From JBCBJX01 sp038522735 (GTDB taxonomy: Bacteria > Pseudomonadota > Alphaproteobacteria > Caulobacterales > Parvularculaceae): DNA of 20,897 nt. The notes under the pieces are model-generated. The model was not told the DNA's origin. It saw only the letters and a program-made list of their open reading frames with translations, and made no database searches. Positions 7,639 to 14,241 of this stretch are shown here, in pieces; the first letter of the stretch is position 1, and each line of letters opens with the position of its first letter. The stretch spans positions 1-20,897 of the forward strand of contig JBCBJX010000052.1 in assembly GCA_038522735.1 (NCBI GenBank). Reading direction: 5' to 3'. The position numbers and the translations under genes were made by a program.

Positions 7639-8064
7639 ATGATAATCGGCATCGGCTCGGACCTCATCGACATTCGGCGCATTGAGAAAACGCTCGAGCG
7701 CTTCGGCGAGCGCTTCACCAACCGCGTCTTCACGGAGATCGAACGGGCGAAATCGGATCGCCGGAAGGAGCGTGCGGCCTCCTACGCCAAGCGCTTCGCC
7801 GCCAAGGAGGCGTGCGCCAAGGCGCTCGGCACCGGCCTCAACCAGGGCGTCTTCTGGCGGGATATGGGGGTCGTGAACCTGCCGGGCGGGAAACCGACCA
7901 TGCGGCTGACCGGCGGCGCGGCGCGACGGCTCGAGGCCCTCACCCCTTCCGGTCGCGCGACGGACGTGCATCTTACGATCACCGACGACTATCCGCTGGC
8001 GCAGGCGTTCGTGATCCTCTACGCCGCTGCGCCTGGGGAGGGCCTTCAGGCCCCGACGAGATAA
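7639..8064 (+). CDS. acpS: Holo-[acyl-carrier-protein] synthase
   Basis: A 141-residue AcpS, which transfers 4'-phosphopantetheine from CoA to a serine of acyl carrier protein and so activates fatty-acid synthesis. The metal-binding residues are visible as D8 in GIGSDLIDI and E57 in KRFAAKEACAKALGTG, and the C-terminal half carries HLTITDDYPLAQAFVIL. The ATG at 7639 gives the family-typical first strand MIIGIGSD; the upstream GGCGGG is only a weak ribosome binding site. Length is normal. It heads the acpS-lepB-rnc-era run that is common in alphaproteobacteria, with lepB 15 nt downstream. Confidence 0.95.
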   Translation: MIIGIGSDLIDIRRIEKTLERFGERFTNRVFTEIERAKSDRRKERAASYAKRFAAKEACAKALGTGLNQGVFWRDMGVVNLPGGKPTMRLTGGAARRLEALTPSGRATDVHLTITDDYPLAQAFVILYAAAPGEGLQAPTR

Positions 8065-8079
8065 GGGACGAAGTTCGCG

Positions 8080-8988
8080 ATGGCGTTTTCATTCGACGAT
8101 GCGGTGAAGCGCGCGAAAGCGCTGCTCGACCAGCCGATCTCTTCAAAGGAGGGGGCGACGTCCGTCCGGGAGGAGGCCGTCGATCTCGTCCGCACCGTCG
8201 GGATCGCCGTTTCCATCGCCCTCGTCCTGCGCATCGTCCTTTTTCAGCCCTTCAACATCCCGTCGGGCTCGATGAAGCCCACGCTTGAAGTCGGCGACTA
8301 TCTCTTTGTTTCAAAATACACTTACGGCTACTCCCGCGCATCGCTGATCTGGCCGCTCACGCGGTCCCTGCCTGAGGGGCGCACGCCCGGCGGCGCGCCG
8401 GCGCGCGGCGACGTCGTCGTCTTCAAGAACCCGATGGGCTTGCAGCGCGCCTACATTCAGAACGCGTTTCCCGGGATCAGCGAAGAGGACGTGAAAAAGC
8501 GCCTCAGCAATGAGACCAACTACAACCGCGATTACATCAAACGCCTGATCGGGCTGCCCGGCGACAAGATCGAGGTGCGGAACGGGACGCTCTTCATCAA
8601 CGACGAGGCGGTTCCGCGGGAGTATCTCGGCGAGCGGGAGGCCGATTGCGGGCAGGTCGGCGCGCCGAACTACCGTGAGGTTCCGTTCTATCGCGAAACG
8701 TTGCCGAACGGCGTCTCCTACGTCGTTCGCGAGTGCGCCGGCGACCGGGGACCGCGCGACAACGCCGGCCCCTATTTCATCCGTGAAGGCCACTATTTCA
8801 TGATGGGCGACAACCGCGACGGCTCTGAAGACAGCCGCGCCGAGGTCGGCCAGGTGCCGTACACGAACCTCGTCGGCAAGGCGCAGTTCATCTTCTTCTC
8901 CGCTGACGGAAAGAAAGGCAAGCTCTGGGAGCCGTGGCGCTGGCCTTTCGCGATCCGCTACGGACGGCTCTTCAGCGCGGTCAGATGA
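8080..8988 (+). CDS. lepB: Signal peptidase I
   Basis: A 302-residue membrane protease that cleaves signal peptides from exported preproteins. A cytoplasmic N-terminal stretch of about 38 residues is followed by one membrane segment (about 39-56) and the periplasmic catalytic domain. The catalytic Ser is S64 in IPSGSMKPTL and the general-base Lys is K154 in DYIKRLIGLPGD. Later conserved boxes are GHYFMMGDNRDGSEDSR and the terminal strand. Ser/Lys dyad and length match family S26A. AAGGGA lies about 11 nt before the ATG. The TGA overlaps the rnc start (ATGA). The enzyme would process the exported proteins and non-lipoprotein signal peptides encoded nearby. Confidence 0.96.
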   Translation: MAFSFDDAVKRAKALLDQPISSKEGATSVREEAVDLVRTVGIAVSIALVLRIVLFQPFNIPSGSMKPTLEVGDYLFVSKYTYGYSRASLIWPLTRSLPEGRTPGGAPARGDVVVFKNPMGLQRAYIQNAFPGISEEDVKKRLSNETNYNRDYIKRLIGLPGDKIEVRNGTLFINDEAVPREYLGEREADCGQVGAPNYREVPFYRETLPNGVSYVVRECAGDRGPRDNAGPYFIREGHYFMMGDNRDGSEDSRAEVGQVPYTNLVGKAQFIFFSADGKKGKLWEPWRWPFAIRYGRLFSAVR

Positions 8989-9683
8989 GCGGACCCGCCG
9001 ACGACGCCGAAGCCCGCGCCGTCGAACGCGCCGTCGGTCACGAGTTCAAAGACCGCGCTCTCCTCGAGCGCGCGCTCACCCATTCGAGCCTCTCCGCCGA
9101 CGCCGTCGATCTCGAACGCCTGGAGTTTCTGGGAGACAGGGTGCTCGGCCTGATGGCTGCGGAAACCCTCTGGCGGCGCTGGCCGACGGCGCCGGAGGGC
9201 GAACTCGCCCCGAAGCTGAACGCCCTCGTGCGCAAAGAAACCTGTGCGGACGCCGCCCGCGCCCTCGGCGTTCCGGAGGCCCTGCGTCTCGCCCCCGCCG
9301 AGGCCGCGGCCGGCGGGCGCGACAAGACGACGATCCTCGGCGACGCCTGCGAGGCGCTGCTCGGCGCGCTTTTCATCGACGGCGGCCTCCCCGCCGCCCG
9401 CGGCGCTTTCGATGCGTTCTGGACGCCCGCGCTTGAAGAGCTGACCGCCCGCGACAAGGACCCGAAGACGGCGCTTCAGGAGTGGTCGCAGGATCGCAGG
9501 CGCGGCGCGCCGACCTACGCCGTCATTGAACGGACGGGGCCGGATCACGGGCCGACTTTCATCATCGAGGTGGCGGTGCCGGGCTTCGCCGTCGCCCGCG
9601 GCGTCGGCTCCTCGAAGCGCGCCGCCCAGATGAACGCGGCCGAAGCCTTCCTCGTCCGCGAGGGCGTGTGGGAGGACGGATGA
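8985..9683 (+). CDS. rnc: Ribonuclease III
   Basis: A 232-residue double-strand-specific RNase that processes rRNA precursors and other structured RNAs. The signature ERLEFLGDRVLGL (44-56) supplies E47 and D51, and GDACEALLGALF supplies D120 and E123 of the metal site. A dsRNA-binding domain occupies about 160-226, from DPKTALQEW to SSKRAAQMNAAEAFL. The ATG at 8985 overlaps the lepB stop (ATGA); an upstream in-frame extension inside lepB is not RNase III-like. The 3' end overlaps era by four bases. Coupling of rnc with era is widespread in Proteobacteria and fits their joint role in 16S rRNA and ribosome maturation. Confidence 0.96.
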   Translation: MSGPADDAEARAVERAVGHEFKDRALLERALTHSSLSADAVDLERLEFLGDRVLGLMAAETLWRRWPTAPEGELAPKLNALVRKETCADAARALGVPEALRLAPAEAAAGGRDKTTILGDACEALLGALFIDGGLPAARGAFDAFWTPALEELTARDKDPKTALQEWSQDRRRGAPTYAVIERTGPDHGPTFIIEVAVPGFAVARGVGSSKRAAQMNAAEAFLVREGVWEDG

Positions 9684-10624
9684 GCGAGCCCGCGACCCGC
9701 TGCGGGTTCGTCGCCGTCATCGGCGCGCCGAACGCCGGCAAATCCACCCTCGTCAACCGCCTCGTCGGTGCGAAGGTCTCGATCGTCACCCATAAGGTGC
9801 AGACGACCCGGGCGCGCGTCCGCGGCGTCGCCGTGAAAGACCGCACGCAGATCGTCTATATCGACACGCCGGGCATTTTCGCGCCGCGGCGGCGCCTCGA
9901 CCGGGCGATGGTCGCCGCCGCCTGGGACGGTGCGGCGGAGGCGGACGCGACGCTCTTTCTCGTCGATGCGGGGGCGTACCGCGCCGCCGGCGGTCCCGAC
10001 GCCTCCGCCGCGGCGCGCCGCTCGGCGGAGGACGTCGATCGCATCGTCGAAGCTCTCAAGGGAAACGGCGCGAAAGTCCTCCTCGCCCTGAACAAGATCG
10101 ACCAGATCCCGCGCCAGGCGCTCCTTGATCTGGCGCAGCGCTTCGACGGGACGGGCGTCGTCGACGACCTTTTCATGATCTCCGCGGAGACGGGCGACGG
10201 CGTCGGCGATCTTGAAGCGGCGCTCCTTGAGCGCATGCCCGAAGGCCCGTGGATGTTTCCCGAAGACCAGCTCTCCGACGTCACGGACCGGCTGCTCGCC
10301 GCGGAAATCACCCGCGAGAAGCTTTTCCTCCGCCTGCATCAGGAAATCCCCTATGATCTGACGGTGGAGACCGAGCGCTGGGAGACGAATAAGAAAGGCG
10401 AGATCCGCATCGAGCAGATCGTCTATGTGAAGCGCGACAGCCAGAAGGCGCTGGTGCTTGGGCGCGGCGGGGCGACGGTGAAAGCTGTCGGCGCGGCGGC
10501 CCGGGCGGAGCTGTCGCAGCTTCTGGAGACGCCGGTGCATCTTTTTTTGACGGTCAAAACGCGCGAGCGTTGGGAGGACGAGCCCGCCCGCTATCGGGAG
10601 ATGGGGCTCGATTTCGCCGGCTGA
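9680..10624 (+). CDS. era: GTPase Era, 30S ribosome assembly factor
   Basis: A 314-residue Era with a GTPase domain and a C-terminal KH domain; it binds the 3' end of 16S rRNA during small-subunit maturation. G1 is GAPNAGKS (15-22), G3 is DTPG (62-65), G4 is NKID (138-141) and G5 is SAE (168-170). The KH domain (about 205-300) contains VYVKRDSQKALVLGRGGATVKAVG. ATG 9680 overlaps the rnc stop as ATGA and has GGAGG four bases upstream; a GTG at 9668 inside rnc is a less likely start. The Asp/Ala-rich insert around residues 98-120 is common in alphaproteobacterial Era proteins as far as I recall. Confidence 0.96.
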   Translation: MSEPATRCGFVAVIGAPNAGKSTLVNRLVGAKVSIVTHKVQTTRARVRGVAVKDRTQIVYIDTPGIFAPRRRLDRAMVAAAWDGAAEADATLFLVDAGAYRAAGGPDASAAARRSAEDVDRIVEALKGNGAKVLLALNKIDQIPRQALLDLAQRFDGTGVVDDLFMISAETGDGVGDLEAALLERMPEGPWMFPEDQLSDVTDRLLAAEITREKLFLRLHQEIPYDLTVETERWETNKKGEIRIEQIVYVKRDSQKALVLGRGGATVKAVGAAARAELSQLLETPVHLFLTVKTRERWEDEPARYREMGLDFAG

Positions 10625-10650
10625 CGGCGTCGCGCGGGACGGAGGCGAGT

Positions 10651-11598
10651 ATGTGCGTACTGAAACGGGTCTATGGCGCGGCGCTCGCCGGCGCGGCGGC
10701 GGTCGTCCTGGCGGCTTGCGGCGGCGATGAAGGCTCGGCGAGCGGGCCCGCCGGCCTCGTCCTGACCGAGGAGGGGCTTGGAACGATCGGGGCGGAGACC
10801 GCCTTCACGGTCGACGCGGTCCGGGCGGCGCTGCCGGGGCGCGACGTGCGCTTCGGCCTTGATCTCGACAGCATGGACGCTGACGAGCGCGTCCGGATCA
10901 CGCTGCGCATGCGGAACGTCGCGCAGGCGCACTTCTTCACCGACGTGTTCGGCCGCTCGATCGTCGGCGTCGAGGTGGTCGGCGAGGAGGTGCGCGGCCC
11001 CGACGGGCTGATGGTGGGATCGTCTTTCCAGGATGCGCCGGGCGACGGGTATTCCTGCAGCGTCCGGGACGATGCGACGGCCGAGACCGGCGCTCTCATC
11101 ACCTGTCGGCCGTTGGGCGACACGCGCCTGACGATGCTGTTTCAGGCGCGCAAGCCGCTTCCCTCCGACAACGTCAACGCGGGCTCCGAGGACGTCGACG
11201 CCGTCCTGGAGCGGATGATGTGGCGCGCGCCGGACGCCGTTCTGCTCGAGACGGGCTTCAACTGCGGCGAGAAACTCGGTCCGGTTGAAACGGCGATCTG
11301 CGGGGCGCCCGATCTCGCCGACCTCGACCGGGAGCTGAACGATCTTTATCCGAAAGTCCGGGATGTTCTAAGCACGGACGAACGCGAGACCCTGCGAACC
11401 GCCCAGATCCGCTGGATCGAGGGACGTGACGACTGCTGGCGCGCCGGCGGCGAAATGCGCGCGTGCATCACTGATATCTATGCAAAACGGCTCGGCGAGT
11501 TGCGCACGCATGCGGAGGAAACCTGCGACCGGCTCATGCGCGGCAGAGGCCCGCAGAAATTCTCCGAGGACTGGTGGGCCGCTTGCGCCGCGCAGTAA
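10651..11598 (+). CDS. Lipoprotein with C-terminal LprI-like (DUF1311) domain
   Basis: A 315-residue predicted lipoprotein. A short basic N terminus and hydrophobic stretch end in the lipobox LAAC (20-23), so C23 should be lipidated after cleavage by LspA. The middle (about 35-190) contains LTEEGLGTIGAETAFTVDAV and is only vaguely familiar; I recall similar starts in DUF1131-type lipoproteins but cannot confirm this. The C-terminal third (about 210-300), with FNCGEKLGPVETAIC, LNDLYPKVR, QIRWIEGRDDCW and CITDIYAKRLGELR, matches the LprI/DUF1311 pattern, whose founding member inhibits lysozyme. The start is ATG 10651, five bases after GGAGG. It interrupts the usual era-recO neighbourhood. Cell-envelope location is well supported; inhibitor function is only inferred. 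Confidence 0.85.
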   Translation: MCVLKRVYGAALAGAAAVVLAACGGDEGSASGPAGLVLTEEGLGTIGAETAFTVDAVRAALPGRDVRFGLDLDSMDADERVRITLRMRNVAQAHFFTDVFGRSIVGVEVVGEEVRGPDGLMVGSSFQDAPGDGYSCSVRDDATAETGALITCRPLGDTRLTMLFQARKPLPSDNVNAGSEDVDAVLERMMWRAPDAVLLETGFNCGEKLGPVETAICGAPDLADLDRELNDLYPKVRDVLSTDERETLRTAQIRWIEGRDDCWRAGGEMRACITDIYAKRLGELRTHAEETCDRLMRGRGPQKFSEDWWAACAAQ

Positions 11599-11634
11599 GT
11601 CCCTCTCCCTGCGGGCGGGGGGCGCGTCGCCGAT

Positions 11635-12393
11635 ATGGAATGGTCTGATGAGGGCGTGGTTCTCTCGGCGCGGGCCCACGGCGAGAACCATGCGGTCGTC
11701 GAGCTTTTTACAGAGCGCCATGGCCGGGCGGCGGGGCTCGTCTATGGCGGGCAGGGGCGCAACAAAGCGCCGATGCTGCAAACCGGCAACGGCGTCGCGG
11801 CGACCTGGTCGGCGAAGTCCGAAGGCCAGCTCGGCCGTTTCGCGCTGGAGCCGATGGCGCCGCGGGCCGCGCTGGCGCTCGCGAACGCCGAAGCCCTCCG
11901 TCATCTGACGGCCGCCTGCGGCGTCGTTGCCGCGACCCTGGCCGAGCGTGAGCCCCATCCGGCGCTCTATGACGCGTTTCTGGTCCTGCTCGACGCCGTC
12001 GACGACGGAACGGTGTTCGCGCCCCTCCTTGCAAAGTTCGAGTTGATGCTGCTCCAGGATCTCGGCTTCGGCCTCGCCCTCGACCGGTGCGTCGCGACCG
12101 GCGCGAAGGGGCCGAACCTCGTCCTCACCCACGTCTCGCCGAAATCCGGCGGCGCCGTCTCCGCCGAGGCGGCCGAGCCGTATAAGGACAAACTGCTGCC
12201 GCTGCCGGCCTTTCTGTGGCGCCCGGGCGAAGAGCCGACGGCGGACGAGGTGCGCGACGCGCTTCGCCTCAGCCGTCATTTCATCGAAAGCCGCATCCTG
12301 CACCCGGCTGACCGCCAGGCGCCGGAGGCGCGGATGAAGGTGGAGGAGGGCGTCGCAGCGCTGGCGGCGGACGAAGCCTTAGAACCGGATTGA
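11635..12393 (+). CDS. recO: DNA repair protein RecO
   Basis: A 252-residue RecO, which with RecR loads RecA onto SSB-coated single strands in gap repair. The N-terminal OB fold is seen in MEWSDEGVVLSARAHGENHAVVELFTERHGRAAGLVYGG-type sequence (first part only typical of RecO), then HPALYDAFLVLLDAV and FELMLLQDLGFGLALDRCVATG in the helical domain. SRHFIESRIL near the end is also typical. I see no four-cysteine zinc site, as is common in alphaproteobacterial RecO. The upstream ribosome binding site is a G-rich run rather than a clean AGGAG. Its last 15 bases overlap the end of the convergent outer-membrane-like gene. Confidence 0.92.
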   Translation: MEWSDEGVVLSARAHGENHAVVELFTERHGRAAGLVYGGQGRNKAPMLQTGNGVAATWSAKSEGQLGRFALEPMAPRAALALANAEALRHLTAACGVVAATLAEREPHPALYDAFLVLLDAVDDGTVFAPLLAKFELMLLQDLGFGLALDRCVATGAKGPNLVLTHVSPKSGGAVSAEAAEPYKDKLLPLPAFLWRPGEEPTADEVRDALRLSRHFIESRILHPADRQAPEARMKVEEGVAALAADEALEPD

Positions 12394-13533
12394 AACGCTA
12401 GCCGTTGCTTCCGCGCTCCACCGGGTGAAGACGGTTTCGAACTCGTTCATCCGCCGGTTCTCGCCGAGGGGCGTCTGGTCTGAGTTCTCTTCGGTGAAGT
12501 CGCTCTCGTCATAGAAGCCGCCGAGCGTCATGGAGAAGGAGACACAGCCGAAGTTGCAGGTCTTGCCGGAGTTGAAGAAGGCGCCGAGATAGCCGCCGGC
12601 GCGCAGGCCCGCACGGTCTCCGCCGTATATCGCCGCTTCAAAGCCCGGCGTGAAGAAAAGTCCCGCCTCACGCGGCTGGCGGCGCCCGCCGCCTCTAAGG
12701 GCGTATCCGGAGAATTCTTCGCGACCGAGCTCCGCGGTCGTGTCGTCGATATTGTCGAACACGTCGGATTCATACTCGATGATATCGACTGCGAAGAAGA
12801 ACGAGATGTCGTCGATAAAGGAGTCCGACGCCTCGTCCCGCAGCCGGTATTGGGAGAACGCGCTGTAGCGCGGATCGTTCCCCCACTGAAGGGAGACGAT
12901 CGTTTGATCATCGACGATGTTGAACTGCTCGCCCGCCGGCGCGACCAGATCCATCTCGCGGTTGAAGGTGTCCCGCTCCGCGACGAACGAGCCCCGCACC
13001 TCTCGCCGCTCGTAGGTGACGAACGGGATATAGACATTGAGGCGCGAGGAGTCGCCGAAGAAGACCGCGGGCCGAAAGCCGAGGCTGAGGATGCGGTCGA
13101 CGGCGTCTGCGCCGCGCAGGAAGCCTGCGACCTGCAGAGCGTCGCCGACGGTCTCCTGCTCGTTCCGATCGATGGCGGTCAGATTGTAATAGAAGTCGTC
13201 CGTCGGGAAGAGTTCGTCCGTTGACGCTGCATAGGCGCGGAAAAACGGACCGAGCTGCACGTTGATGACCGAGCCGACGCTGAAGGTGACGTCGTCGACA
13301 GGCTCGATCCCATCGCGGTCGATGAAATAGTCGGTGGCGTTCGCCCGGAGGCGGTAATCCGCCAGAATGCGCGGAAAGTCGGTGAGAACTGTCGTCGTCG
13401 ATGCGGGCTGCTGGTACTGCAGAGCGGGTTCCGCGCCGCCCGGCGCCGTCGGCCTATAAACCGGCTCGCTCGCCGCCGCCCAAGACATCCCCAACACGCC
13501 CGCAAACGCCAGCGCGCCCAACACCTTAGTCAC
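12379..13533 (-). CDS. Putative outer-membrane beta-barrel protein, unknown function
   Basis: About 384 residues with a signal peptide (VTKVLGALAFAGVLGMSWAAASE, cleavage probably after an AxA near residue 20). The rest has alternating hydrophobic and polar residues, many aromatic and acidic positions, and ends in SVSIRF. A C-terminal phenylalanine in an alternating strand is the usual sign of a BAM-inserted beta-barrel. Repeated short elements such as YRLRANATDYFID and YRLRDEASDSFIDD suggest related strands or loops. Two cysteines lie close together in CNFGC near the C terminus. The start is GTG 13533 or GTG 13542. A TTGACA at 13594-13589 could be a -35 element but I see no good -10. It lies downstream of a lipoprotein gene on the same strand. 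No family recognised. Confidence 0.75.
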   Translation of the reverse strand: MTKVLGALAFAGVLGMSWAAASEPVYRPTAPGGAEPALQYQQPASTTTVLTDFPRILADYRLRANATDYFIDRDGIEPVDDVTFSVGSVINVQLGPFFRAYAASTDELFPTDDFYYNLTAIDRNEQETVGDALQVAGFLRGADAVDRILSLGFRPAVFFGDSSRLNVYIPFVTYERREVRGSFVAERDTFNREMDLVAPAGEQFNIVDDQTIVSLQWGNDPRYSAFSQYRLRDEASDSFIDDISFFFAVDIIEYESDVFDNIDDTTAELGREEFSGYALRGGGRRQPREAGLFFTPGFEAAIYGGDRAGLRAGGYLGAFFNSGKTCNFGCVSFSMTLGGFYDESDFTEENSDQTPLGENRRMNEFETVFTRWSAEATASVSIRF

Positions 13534-13595
13534 GACAACCACCCCGAAAGTCCCCGTATGGCGGGACGGTCCGACACGGATGTCAGGTTGTCAAA

Positions 13596-14093
13596 TCACG
13601 ACCGCGGGGCGGGACGGGCGCTGCGATACCCGACGGGAACGGCCTCGTTGCAGGCGGCGTTCACCACATTCAGGGTGCGCACGAAATCCGGGCTGACCCG
13701 CACCCGCTCGACGCGGCGCGTCTGGCGGGCCTCTTTCAAAACCCGCCCGCCGCGCACGGGCGTGTCGTGGACGTGTTCAAGCTTCACGCCGTCCGACAGT
13801 TTGACGAGGGTCGTCTCCCAGAAGAGGTAATCGCCCGGCACGAGCACGATGCCCCGGCTCGCCGCCTCCTGCGGGTGATCGTCGGCGTAGATGGCGGCGG
13901 CGAGGCAGAGCCCCGTATTGCGCGGATCGCCCGGATTGAGATCGAAGTCGGTCGGCGCCTCGTCCGGGTCTCCCGCGAGCACGAACTGCTCCAGCTGGCT
14001 CAGATCGTCATAGCGCTCCGACGCCGGCTTCGAGGAGCAGGCGGCGAGCGCCGCGGCGGCGCAAAATGCGGGAATGCAGGCAAGAACACGCAT
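13596..14093 (-). CDS. Small hypothetical lipoprotein
   Basis: A 165-residue protein from ATG 14093. The N terminus MRVLACIPAFCAAAALAACSS carries a lipobox LAAC (16-19), so the mature protein should be a lipid-anchored envelope protein. The mature part includes DPRNTGLCLAAAIYADDHP and a VRV-rich basic stretch, and I recognise no family. ATG 14093 is chosen because GGGGGAG lies six bases upstream; ATG 14099 and TTG 14120 are poorer. A good promoter-like pair lies upstream, and the outer-membrane-like gene follows after about 60 nt. The two may form an envelope-related unit, which is inference from position and shared export signals. Confidence 0.8.
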   Translation of the reverse strand: MRVLACIPAFCAAAALAACSSKPASERYDDLSQLEQFVLAGDPDEAPTDFDLNPGDPRNTGLCLAAAIYADDHPQEAASRGIVLVPGDYLFWETTLVKLSDGVKLEHVHDTPVRGGRVLKEARQTRRVERVRVSPDFVRTLNVVNAACNEAVPVGYRSARPAPRS

Positions 14094-14119
14094 CGTCATC
14101 TCCCCCGACAGCTTCTCCA

Positions 14120-14148
14120 ATTATGGCGGAGGCCGCACCCGGGAACAA
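14120..14148 (-). promoter_or_regulatory. Candidate sigma70-type promoter of the lipoprotein gene
   Basis: Read on the minus strand, TTGTTC (14148-14143) and CATAAT (14125-14120) are spaced by exactly 17 nt. They lie about 27 nt before ATG 14093, leaving room for a short leader with the GGGGGAG ribosome binding site. The gap to the divergent parC start is 148 nt. Confidence 0.4.
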
Positions 14149-14241
14149 GCGTACGGAGCGCGCGGGCGCGCCGCCTGCCGCGGCGGCGTCGGGCGAACAA
14201 GCCGCTTGCCGCCGCGCGCCGAAAGCCCCTAATCCCGCGCC

